NCBI GenBank assembly: GCA_041305085.1
Contig: JBFYMA010000036.1
Span: 1-18,640, forward strand
Length of the DNA stretch: 18,640 bases
From: SURF-58 sp041305085
GTDB lineage: Archaea > Nanobdellota > Nanobdellia > Woesearchaeales > UBA9642
Direction of reading: 5' to 3'
Part shown: piece by piece, positions 6,538 through 12,090 of the stretch
Position numbering within the stretch: the stretch's first letter is position 1
How the letters are laid out: the number at the start of each line of letters is the position of its first letter
Notes under the pieces: model-generated
What the model was told of the DNA's origin: nothing
Databases searched by the model: none
The model's input: only the letters and a program-made list of their open reading frames with translations
Position numbers and translations under genes: made by a program

Positions 6538-6658
6538 TCACCCCCAATCCGGAAATTTTCCGAAAATATACTTAATATATGCCATATATAGTATATGGAA
6601 TATGTATATATTTATAAAAGTTATTCTTTTTTATACAAAACAAAAAATTGGGGGGTGA
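6538..6658. promoter_or_regulatory. divergent promoter region with two palindromes
   Basis: CGGAAA-T-TTTCCG (6550-6562) and CCATATA-TAG-TATATGG (6582-6598) are perfect palindromes of 13 and 17 bases between the AbrB-PhoU gene and the 46-residue gene. TTTATAAA (6611-6618) is the plus-strand TATA box, and the minus-strand TATA is probably the GTATATTTTC stretch beside the first palindrome. Matching TTGGGGG(G)TGA ribosome sites lie at both ends (6538-6548 minus, 6648-6658 plus). Autoregulation by the AbrB domain protein is plausible, since such dimers bind palindromes. Confidence 0.5.
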
Positions 6659-6663
6659 AACCT

Positions 6664-6804
6664 ATGGATCCTGAATTTTTGTACGATGAAGAGATAGACG
6701 AACTGAACTTTTATTCCAAGGATGTTATAGAGAAACTGCTGGAAGATGACGAGATGAGCTCAGAAGAAGCAGGGTTTATGAGAGGCTACGAAGAAGCCAA
6801 CTGA
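6664..6804 (+). CDS. 46-residue acidic protein
   Basis: Starting at ATG 6664, chosen because GGGGGGTGA ends 5 bases before it; longer starts at 6595 lie upstream of the TATA box. About one third of residues are Asp or Glu. The C-terminal part, MSSEEAGFMRGYEEAN, is a short helix-turn motif of a kind I associate with small conserved DPANN proteins, but no function is known. It is divergent from the AbrB-PhoU gene, and the shared region suggests joint control. Confidence 0.7.
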   Translation: MDPEFLYDEEIDELNFYSKDVIEKLLEDDEMSSEEAGFMRGYEEAN

Positions 6805-6974
6805 GCCAAAATGGTAATGTAATACAAGAAAAAAACAGCCAATTTTATATAAATAGACATACCAGCATTTTTTTATTATGCTTTTATTTCTGCTTTTTTC
6901 AGCCTAAAGGTTCGCCCAATTGCCCAGCCAATAATTTAGTATATACTTCAGCCAAGCCTTCACATACACTTATA
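6805..6974. other. gap with an orphan TATA box
   Basis: TTTTATATAAATAG (6843-6856) is a strong, nearly symmetrical TATA box. On the plus strand it would start RNA near 6875, where only a 9-codon frame (ATG 6878) and a T-rich run follow. No other gene is seen. It may drive a short RNA or be a leftover promoter. Confidence 0.3.
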
Positions 6975-7460
6975 CTATATAAGATACCGTTTATCTATAG
7001 GCACAAAGTCATCTGCTTCTTCAATCAACTTTTTGCTTGCGGTTTCTTTCAAAGCAATTATCTCTGCCCTGCAGCCCAAAGCCTTGACATATTTTACAAG
7101 GTCTGTGAAGTCCCCGTCGCCGCTCACAAGCACAATGGTGTCAACCTTTGGCGCCATCCTGATTATGTCCATTGCTATGCCAACATCCCAGTCTCCTTTT
7201 TTGGCTCCTCCAAAAAACACCTGCAAGTCTTTGCTCTTTACCTCATACCCAAAGCTTTCCAATGCTCCAAAAAAATTAGTCTCTTCTTTTATATCAGCCT
7301 TTATAACATAGGCAAAAGCCCTCACAAGCTGCCTTCCTGAAACTGCTTTTTTCAAAACACTTCCAAAGTTCACTTTTCTTTTAAAAACGTTTTTGCTGCT
7401 GTAGTACATATTCTGGACGTCCACAAAAACAGCAACTCTCTGGTTTTTTTGCTTAGCCAT
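6975..7460 (-). CDS. NYN-domain ribonuclease (LabA/DUF88 family)
   Basis: 161 residues, one complete NYN domain, a PIN-like metal-dependent nuclease fold. Acidic metal-site residues are visible: Asp14 in VFVDVQN, Asp92 and Asp98 in GDWDVGIAMDI, and Asp115/Asp117 in VSGDGDFTDLV. The spacing is that of the LabA/DUF88 group, and no extra domain is attached. The family acts on RNA, but the substrate here is unknown. GAGGTG lies 5-6 bases upstream of the ATG. The neighbour upstream on the same strand, a zinc-ribbon protein, ends about 40 bases before and could belong to the same transcript. Confidence 0.9.
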   Translation of the reverse strand: MAKQKNQRVAVFVDVQNMYYSSKNVFKRKVNFGSVLKKAVSGRQLVRAFAYVIKADIKEETNFFGALESFGYEVKSKDLQVFFGGAKKGDWDVGIAMDIIRMAPKVDTIVLVSGDGDFTDLVKYVKALGCRAEIIALKETASKKLIEEADDFVPIDKRYLI

Positions 7461-7500
7461 TTATACACCTCTGTGGTTTGTTGCCATTATTTTATTGCTA

Positions 7501-7719
7501 TCAACTATTTTTACTGTTATTGTACACTTTTCTCAACAGTTTCTTGTCAATCTTTTTAACTATTGTCTTTTTCACGTGCTTTTGAAGCTGCTCCCTGCTG
7601 GCTGCCAGCTCTTTTCTTGTAAACAGTATCCTGCAGCTTCTGCAATAATACTTATACTCCTTGTTGCCCTTCACATCCCCTCCGCAAAGAGGGCACGCTT
7701 TTATTATAGTCTCAGCCAC
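7501..7719 (-). CDS. zinc-ribbon protein, 72 residues
   Basis: Start chosen at GTG 7719. A longer frame runs to 7851, but it crosses the GC-rich structured region and its sequence is unlike a protein there, whereas CATAAAAAC (about 7742-7750, minus strand) gives a TATA box about 26 bases before the GTG. Residues 9-12 (CPLC) and 27-30 (CRSC) form a zinc ribbon, followed by a basic helical tail (KHVKKTIVKKIDKKLLRKV) that probably contacts nucleic acid. Family unknown. It lies just upstream of the NYN nuclease on the same strand. Confidence 0.65.
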   Translation of the reverse strand: MAETIIKACPLCGGDVKGNKEYKYYCRSCRILFTRKELAASREQLQKHVKKTIVKKIDKKLLRKVYNNSKNS

Positions 7720-7754
7720 AGCAAATAATAAGCTTAAAGGGTTTTTATGTGTTT

Positions 7755-7870
7755 TGGTCAGGATGGCAGCTCTGCACAGTGGGCTGCGCCACATGACCCG
7801 CCAGAGGCGAGCATAAACCTGGCTTTGCCCGGCACAAGCTGGCGACAACACCAGTCAAAGCCATCCTGAT
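7755..7870. ncRNA. GC-rich structured RNA candidate
   Basis: A 112-base stretch closed by a perfect 10-bp stem, TCAGGATGGC (7758-7767) with GCCATCCTGA (7860-7869). Inside are GTGG/CCAC (7780-7783, 7789-7792), CGCC/GGCG (7799-7802, 7806-7809), GCTTTGC/GC(C)AAGC-type pairing (7822-7839) and CTGG/CCAG (7839-7842, 7851-7854). It is visibly far richer in G and C than its AT-rich flanks, the usual mark of stable RNA in AT-rich archaea. It lies between divergent genes. I checked it against 5S, SRP, RNase P, tRNA and C/D or H/ACA patterns and could not match any. Strand is undecided; a G-U pair can extend the outer stem on the plus strand. Confidence 0.5.
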
Positions 7871-7948
7871 GATACAATCACAGCCAATCTCAATATTCCT
7901 ATTCATGCAGCAAAATATTTAAACTGTGTTGCACATGATTAATTAATT

Positions 7949-8392
7949 ATGAAGCAGCAGATTCTGGCGCGGATTCCCACTTATACAACTTATATATTGC
8001 TCGTATTTATTGGTCTGTTCATCTTCTCTGGCTGCTCTTCAGAATTTATTACAAAAAACCCGACAAACAGGGTTATGAACAAGTTTGACGGCTACAACTG
8101 GAGCTGGAGGTGCGGGAGCCAGGAGTTCAACTTTACGTTATGGAAGGATAATATGGACCTTGTAAAGCCTTCGGCAGGCTTTTGGCTTATACAGGGAGAT
8201 TCCAGCGACAGGGGAGACATTTCAAAAAGCAAAAGCAGGGATGAGTCTGCAAGAATACTCATTGTTTATAATTTGGAAAATGACTCAGTGGTCAACTGGG
8301 TACACGGCAAACAGGTTCCAACCCTTCCTGACATGAGCCAGACAGGAGAAATACTTAACAAGATTGGCGTAGAGTACTGCAGCAAAGACTGA
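7949..8392 (+). CDS. predicted lipoprotein
   Basis: 147 residues. The N-terminus is a signal peptide with a basic start, a hydrophobic core (YTTYILLVFIGLFIFSG) and a lipobox FSGC with Cys29 as the lipidation site, so the protein is probably anchored on the outer face of the membrane. The remainder is soluble with two further Cys (WRCGS and EYCSKD) that could form a disulphide. No known domain is seen. AAATATTTAAAC (about 7912-7923) is a TATA box close to the leaderless distance. Its TGA stop is the first TGA of a 16-base repeat found again at 9594, so the end of the gene coincides with a repeat boundary. Confidence 0.7.
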   Translation: MKQQILARIPTYTTYILLVFIGLFIFSGCSSEFITKNPTNRVMNKFDGYNWSWRCGSQEFNFTLWKDNMDLVKPSAGFWLIQGDSSDRGDISKSKSRDESARILIVYNLENDSVVNWVHGKQVPTLPDMSQTGEILNKIGVEYCSKD

Positions 8393-8437
8393 CGCCGTGG
8401 CCCTGGGACAGAGCCGAAATGCGGGTCGGTTTCTAGC
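8390..8437. repeat. 48-base repeat, copy A
   Basis: Starts with TGACGCCGTGGCCCTG and ends with TCTAGC after 26 variable bases. Copy B at 9594-9641 has the same length and the same ends. On the minus strand copy A folds GGCTCTG-TCC-CAGGGCC with one U-G pair (on the plus strand the pair is a C-A mismatch), which favours a minus-strand RNA. TATTTAAATGATG follows at 8469-8481 and also after copy B. It overlaps the lipoprotein stop codon. Confidence 0.6.
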
Positions 8438-8538
8438 TTAGATATTTGATTTTGTGGAGAGTAAGAAGTATTTAAATGATGTTTTTTTACGATTGATGAA
8501 CCAATAGACTTATAAATCAGATTAGGAGAACCATTATA

Positions 8539-9357
8539 ATGAAGTATATCATACCGGATATGCGTGTATTTCTAAAAGAATCTAAGCCGTGGGGTGTTAA
8601 GAAAGTTTTTTTTGATGACAAATGGCATCACAACTATGAAGGTTATGAACATCAACGTACAAATCCAGATATTAGGAGCCTGATATTGTTATTGGGCATG
8701 AAAAAAAACCAAACGATCTTATTTTTAGCAGGGCATAAGGGAACTTGGGCTCTTGCATTAGCCAAAGCTGGTTTAATTGTTACCTATTCTGAGCTTTCAG
8801 CTGAGCTTAAGGATTTTGTCAAAAAAAATGTTAAACATAAGAATATTGTCCAATATCTTGTATTAAACTATGTTCTCGAGCCTAAAAAAGAGGAAGAATA
8901 TGACTGGAGTTTCACCTTTGAGGCTGTCGGCCCTAAAGAGTTTTTCTTCTTAAGATCGATGCTGAATTCAAAAGGCGGTAAGTACGTGGTTTGGAACAAA
9001 AGCAGTCATTCAATAACCAAAATTTCAAAAATTCAAAAAACCTTTCGTTTACTAAAAAAAGTTTATGGAATAAAAACAACAATAAAAACAGTAAATATTT
9101 TATCAAAAGATAGAGAAAATATTGAAGACATAAGAAAACATACTGTTCTAACCTTGATAACAAATGCTAAAGCGAGAAAAAAAGTTTCACTCGACCTAAA
9201 TATTTTTGAAATACTTAAAAACAATACATCTCTTAATAAAATAGTAAAAAAAACCGGAGAATCAAGAAAGAACATAAAACAGTCATTAAAACGAATTTCT
9301 AAATGGTCTGTTTTATTTGATAAAAACTATGTTAAAGAGGTCATCATCCGCGAATAA
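8539..9357 (+). CDS. methyltransferase-like protein with C-terminal winged helix
   Basis: 272 residues. Residues about 60-78 (ILFLAGHKGTWALALAKAG) look like SAM-binding motif I of class I methyltransferases (hydrophobic strand, then G-x-G-like turn), followed by the strand VTYSELS with an acidic residue for the ribose. No catalytic NPPY or similar motif is visible, so activity is uncertain. The last 60 residues (NIFEILKNNTSLNKIVKKTGESRKNIKQSLKRISKWSVLF) fit a winged helix-turn-helix, suggesting DNA binding or regulation. CTTATAAAT (8510-8518) is a TATA box at leaderless distance. The gene is visibly AT-rich, uses CGN arginine codons, and lies between 48-base repeats A and B, all signs of acquisition. 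Confidence 0.55.
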   Translation: MKYIIPDMRVFLKESKPWGVKKVFFDDKWHHNYEGYEHQRTNPDIRSLILLLGMKKNQTILFLAGHKGTWALALAKAGLIVTYSELSAELKDFVKKNVKHKNIVQYLVLNYVLEPKKEEEYDWSFTFEAVGPKEFFFLRSMLNSKGGKYVVWNKSSHSITKISKIQKTFRLLKKVYGIKTTIKTVNILSKDRENIEDIRKHTVLTLITNAKARKKVSLDLNIFEILKNNTSLNKIVKKTGESRKNIKQSLKRISKWSVLFDKNYVKEVIIRE

Positions 9358-9483
9358 TCTGTTCTTACCCTTCTAGCTGAGCTCGCATTTCAAGAGGCAT
9401 TTTCGTGCTCCTTCGAGTCTAGTCTTATAGCTATGTAAATCGGCCATTGTTTCCCTCCCAATAACGCAAAGACCTAGAAGTCA

Positions 9484-9590
9484 TAAAAATCTTTGATTTT
9501 TAGGACACAAGAAATCCTTTGGATTTCTTCGTGTATATAAGCTTCTGGGACACTTGGTGCCCCAAAAGCAAATACTGACCCGCAATCGGG
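9484..9590 (-). ncRNA. cluster of four hairpins, candidate structured RNA
   Basis: Four hairpins in tandem: TAAAAATC/GATTTTTA (9484-9502, loop of 3), ACACAAGAAATCC with one bulge (9505-9534, loop of 3), a 13-bp stem at 9541-9569 (loop of 3), and CCCG/CGGG (9579-9590). The 13-bp stem has two C-A mismatches on the plus strand but two G-U pairs on the minus strand, so the minus-strand RNA is favoured. A promoter-like arm at 9773-9790 points the same way. Alternative: a set of transcript ends for the genes on both sides. Confidence 0.45.
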
Positions 9591-9593
9591 CTA

Positions 9594-9641
9594 TGACGCC
9601 GTGGCCCTGCCCCTAACGCATGGTGTGGGACGACATCTAGC
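9594..9641. repeat. 48-base repeat, copy B
   Basis: The same first 16 and last 6 bases as copy A at 8390-8437, with an equal-length variable middle. It is followed by TATTATTTTTTTAG and then by TATTTAAATGATG at 9687. Together with copy A it brackets the methyltransferase-like gene in direct orientation. Confidence 0.6.
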
Positions 9642-9702
9642 CGTGTATTATTTTTTTAGTTTATAATCTACTTAGAACTCTTCTTCTATTTAAATGATGC
9701 GC

Positions 9703-9747
9703 TTATTTACCATCGGGTGGGAGGCCTTTTTCGAGCAAATAAGCCAC
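9703..9747 (-). CDS. possible 14-residue leaderless peptide
   Basis: GTG 9747 to TAA 9705-9703 encodes VAYLLEKGLPPDGK. It is listed only because the start lies 26 bases beyond arm L of the shared promoter module, close to the 24 bases seen at the two other arms. No homologue is known to me and such a short frame could be chance. Confidence 0.2.
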   Translation of the reverse strand: MAYLLEKGLPPDGK

Positions 9748-9772
9748 TGTAGAAATATCAGGCTAGCATACT

Positions 9773-9800
9773 ATAAATAGAGTCAGGTGAAGGAAATAAC
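9773..9800 (-). promoter_or_regulatory. promoter-operator arm L, left inverted repeat
   Basis: On the minus strand 9790-9773 reads TCACCTGACTCTATTTAT: operator-like TCACCTGA joined to a TATA box. The 28 bases 9773-9800 match 10601-10628 in inverted orientation with two mismatches. A perfect palindrome AAATAACGTTATTT (9794-9807) overlaps it, and TTATTTTTGATGTTATTT (9802-9819) repeats the centre of the right-hand unit with one mismatch. Confidence 0.6.
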
Positions 9801-9824
9801 GTTATTTTTGATGTTATTTAGTGA

Positions 9825-10220
9825 CTATGATTCAAAATCTTTAAATTCTAATCCCAATATTTGTCCAATTTTATTTATCGCTTTTATCATTTCATCTACA
9901 GTATCCATCTTTACTTTCTTCTTCTCGTTCTCATGCTCCGGACTGATAAAATGATCAGTAATTCCTGGTTGACTTATTTTCATCGTAAGACTATCAATTT
10001 TTCGTAATAGTATTCCAACTTCAGAAGCAGGTGCTAAAACATATTTTCTAGCTAACTTTTTGCAAGAATCTTGAATTTCCTCACACTTATTTCCAATCCT
10101 ATAACTGCTTGGATCCTTGTTAACCATGCGTTTCAATTCAATAATTTGGGAACGTAGATGCTCCATGAAGAAGTTAAACATTACGCAGTTTTTAAATTTA
10201 TCTAAAAGATTTGCTTTCAC
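9825..10220 (-). CDS. 131-residue helical protein of the accessory cassette
   Basis: Start taken as GTG 10220, 18 bases after the stop of the 33-residue ORF; an internal ATG at residue 14 or 19 is possible. The protein appears all-helical, with a Cys pair of unclear role (KCEEIQDSCKKLARKYVL) and a C-terminal helix VDEMIKAINKIGQILGL. No recognised domain. As last gene of the unit led by the ribbon-helix-helix protein it could be an effector such as a toxin or a partner subunit, but nothing in the sequence proves this. Its stop lies 25 bases from the left inverted repeat. Confidence 0.6.
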   Translation of the reverse strand: MKANLLDKFKNCVMFNFFMEHLRSQIIELKRMVNKDPSSYRIGNKCEEIQDSCKKLARKYVLAPASEVGILLRKIDSLTMKISQPGITDHFISPEHENEKKKVKMDTVDEMIKAINKIGQILGLEFKDFES

Positions 10221-10238
10221 GACAACATCTCGATGAAT

Positions 10239-10340
10239 CTACATGGAAGTATCTAGATTATTCTCTTTCAAATACTGTTCATATTCTTTCTCGAGCTGGT
10301 CTATCCAGTCTTCTTTTTGAGCTTGCTTTTTTGATGGCAT
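10239..10340 (-). CDS. 33-residue peptide overlapping the RHH gene
   Basis: ATG 10340 to TAG 10239, sequence MPSKKQAQKEDWIDQLEKEYEQYLKENN then LDTSM. It begins inside the 3' end of the ribbon-helix-helix gene in another frame (overlap of 40 bases), with AAGGAG 7-8 bases upstream, so translation is probably coupled. It is predicted as one amphipathic helix and may bind a partner. Unknown family. Confidence 0.5.
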   Translation of the reverse strand: MPSKKQAQKEDWIDQLEKEYEQYLKENNLDTSM

Positions 10341-10525
10341 TGTGATTTCTCCTTGAGGATTTTGTACATGATGTTGATCTTTTCTTCAGTCTCGGTTGCC
10401 CTGTCTATGATCATCCAGCGAACGTACTGGGTGGGATGTTGGAAGCCATGCCTTTTGCTGTCCTGGATGACCTTTTCCCTTTGTTCTCTGGTGAGCCTGA
10501 TCTTTATTTCATGGTTAAATCCCAT
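10301..10525 (-). CDS. ribbon-helix-helix DNA-binding protein
   Basis: 74 residues. The strand HEIKIRLT (residues 5-12) is followed by helix REQREKVIQDSKRHG and helix PTQYVRWMIIDRA, the layout of the MetJ/Arc/CopG fold in which dimers insert a beta ribbon in the DNA major groove. A basic tail follows. The ATG is 24 bases from promoter arm M at 10549-10566, so the mRNA is probably leaderless. Proteins of this class from plasmids, viruses and toxin-antitoxin units usually repress their own promoter, and the TCACCTGA arms beside the TATA boxes are good candidate operators (inference). Confidence 0.75.
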   Translation of the reverse strand: MGFNHEIKIRLTREQREKVIQDSKRHGFQHPTQYVRWMIIDRATETEEKINIMYKILKEKSQCHQKSKLKKKTG

Positions 10526-10548
10526 GGAGAAATATAGGTCTGGATTCT

Positions 10549-10628
10549 ATTAATAGTGTCAGGTGAGTTTTTTAACGTTAAAAATAACTTTATTTTTGTT
10601 GTTATTTTGTTCACCTGACTCTATTTAT
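10549..10628. promoter_or_regulatory. divergent control region with arms M and R
   Basis: Arm M (10549-10566, minus) reads TCACCTGACACTATTAAT and arm R (10611-10628, plus) reads TCACCTGACTCTATTTAT. Each puts TCACCTGA where the archaeal BRE would be and ends in a TATA box. From the last base of each arm to the start codon is exactly 24 bases, to the ribbon-helix-helix gene on one side and the zinc mini-protein on the other. Between them is a perfect 16-base palindrome TTTTTAACGTTAAAAA (10569-10584). Confidence 0.7.
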
Positions 10629-10651
10629 TCTTTCTTAGCCCTTAGAGGGGT

Positions 10652-10747
10652 ATGACATGCGTAGTGTGTTACAAGGAACTTGAAAAGAACGAGGAAGACC
10701 TCTGCCAGTCTTGCAGGGAATTTGAAGATAGAGGATTAGTTCAATAG
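10652..10747 (+). CDS. 31-residue zinc mini-protein
   Basis: ATG 10652 to TAG 10747. It reads CVVC at residues 3-6 and CQSC at about 19-22, with an acidic linker KELEKNEEDL between: a single zinc knuckle. Its leaderless start is fixed by promoter arm R, at the same 24-base distance as in the divergent gene. The last 7 bases overlap the stop of the convergent ATPase gene. It may be the second product of the cassette; the role is unknown. Confidence 0.6.
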   Translation: MTCVVCYKELEKNEEDLCQSCREFEDRGLVQ

Positions 10748-11931
10748 TCAGTTAACCATTTCCAAGCAGGAACTATGTGTATGCCCTCTAGCATGTCATC
10801 TTGGTCCAAGGTTATTATTTCCCCTTCAATTATTTTGAATGTCGTCATAGCTTCTTTTAATCCTTTTATTTCCCTTTCTTTGTTTTCTTCTGTGAGTCTC
10901 CAGCACACTTGAATTGCCTTAACAGGTTTTCCGTTTTTTGTAATGATAAAATCACACTCCTGCTTGTTTAAGTAATAAAATACATTTTTTGTTTTTCTTC
11001 GCAAATGAAGAAAGACCAAATTTTCAAGTATTTTTCCAAAATCTTTAGTTGATTTGGTGGCTATCGCATTTACGAGTCCAGTATCAACCAAATATGGTTT
11101 TTTTGGGTTTACAGCCTGCTTCTTTGTACTGTAATCAAATTTTGGAATTGTAAAAATGAGATATGCATCTTCTAAAAAAGCCACATAATCTATTACTGTG
11201 TTTGTACTTCCTAATTCAAAATGCTGGGCGAGTTTATTGTACGTTAGATATGCACCTATATTGTTTGCCAAATGTATTGCTAAATCTTTTAATTGCTTGT
11301 CCGTTTTTAGATTGTGCCTTACTGTTATATCTCTTGTTATTATGTCTCTAAAAAGCTCTTGCAGTATTTCTGTCTTTTCTGTTTTGAGAAATTCCGGAAA
11401 TCCCCCTTTTTCAAGATATTCTTGCAAGGAAGCTTCACCTTTTTTCTTTTTTTTGAATTCCAGAAATTCTTGGTATGAAAAAGGGAATAATTCATGTGTT
11501 ATGTGCCTACCTGTAAGCTTTGTTCCGAGTTCTTTGCTTAAGAGTGAGGCGTTGCTTCCTGTTATGAATATCTTTTGTCGATTATCGTGAAGGTTTCTTA
11601 TGGCTTTTTCCCAATTATCTATGTTTTGTATCTCATCATAATAATAATTTGAATTATTTTTCTGAATGTCAGCCAATTTCTGAAAATCATTTATATCAAA
11701 GCCATGAATTCTGGGATCTTCAAAATTTAGATAGTTAAAATTATTCTGTTTTTTCATATGCTGCTTTAGGAGAGTGCTTTTGCCGCATCTTCTTATTCCT
11801 GATATTATTTCTATTTGTTGATTGTCTGAAGCTATTTTTCCAAGCAGTTGTCTGGTTGTTGTAGATTCATCTAGTCTGAGTTCTTTTTTTTGCAATTCTA
11901 CAACTTCTTTTAGTGTTTCTTTTAACAACAT
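10741..11931 (-). CDS. AAA ATPase with DUF4143 domain
   Basis: 396 residues. Walker A GIRRCGKST at about 45-53, Walker B YYYDEI at about 96-101 and a sensor-like ITGSNASLL form an AAA_14 domain. The C-terminal part is the nuclease-like DUF4143 domain (KTKNVFYYLNKQECDFIITKNGKPVKAIQV), which carries E..CDF and K residues like PD-(D/E)xK folds. This COG1373-type family is common and patchy in archaea and is often found with mobile or defence genes; its physiological role is not settled. TTTATATATTAG (about 11949-11960, minus) gives a leaderless start. Two direct repeats flank this TATA box. Confidence 0.88.
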   Translation of the reverse strand: MLLKETLKEVVELQKKELRLDESTTTRQLLGKIASDNQQIEIISGIRRCGKSTLLKQHMKKQNNFNYLNFEDPRIHGFDINDFQKLADIQKNNSNYYYDEIQNIDNWEKAIRNLHDNRQKIFITGSNASLLSKELGTKLTGRHITHELFPFSYQEFLEFKKKKKGEASLQEYLEKGGFPEFLKTEKTEILQELFRDIITRDITVRHNLKTDKQLKDLAIHLANNIGAYLTYNKLAQHFELGSTNTVIDYVAFLEDAYLIFTIPKFDYSTKKQAVNPKKPYLVDTGLVNAIATKSTKDFGKILENLVFLHLRRKTKNVFYYLNKQECDFIITKNGKPVKAIQVCWRLTEENKEREIKGLKEAMTTFKIIEGEIITLDQDDMLEGIHIVPAWKWLTDY

Positions 11932-11942
11932 TTTGAAAAGTA

Positions 11943-11977
11943 TGCATTACTAATATATAAATGTTTGCATTATTAAT
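11943..11977 (-). promoter_or_regulatory. ATPase promoter with flanking direct repeats
   Basis: TGCATTACTAAT (11943-11954) and TGCATTATTAAT (11966-11977) are 23 bases apart, two helical turns, on both sides of the ATATATAAAT TATA box. A further TGCATTAC in inverted form is at 12065-12072. This looks like an operator pair for a repressor that blocks TBP binding. Confidence 0.4.
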
Positions 11978-12090
11978 GAACAGAAATAACCTGTGCCTCT
12001 TTGGACACTTAGGTTGGACGGCAGGTTTTTAGCCAAAAAGACGGCGTTACATAAAAAGTAGGGCGTAATGCAAAAGAGATTCAATATTAT

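Larger units (their letters stand above)
9358..9824. other. 467-base gap rich in hairpins and repeats
   Basis: No convincing protein gene. Contents: unassigned sequence with a TTCTAGCTGAG echo of the repeat end (9370-9380); hairpins at 9484-9502, 9505-9534, 9541-9569 and 9579-9590; repeat B at 9594-9641 followed by a T7 run; TATTTAAATGATG (9687-9699); a possible 14-codon frame (9703-9747, minus); and the promoter-like arm L with an inverted repeat (9773-9800). It may encode a structured RNA read on the minus strand. Confidence 0.5.

Noticed and set aside
7720..7851. N-terminal extension of the zinc-ribbon protein to an ATG at 7851
   Set aside because: It crosses the GC-rich base-paired region, reads as atypical protein, and a TATA box at about 7742-7750 fits a GTG start at 7719.
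7758..7869. 5S rRNA, because of a 10-bp closing stem and about 112 bases
   Set aside because: The conserved loop sequences of 5S (CCCATCCCGAAC type, GGAAG.TAAG) are missing on both strands.
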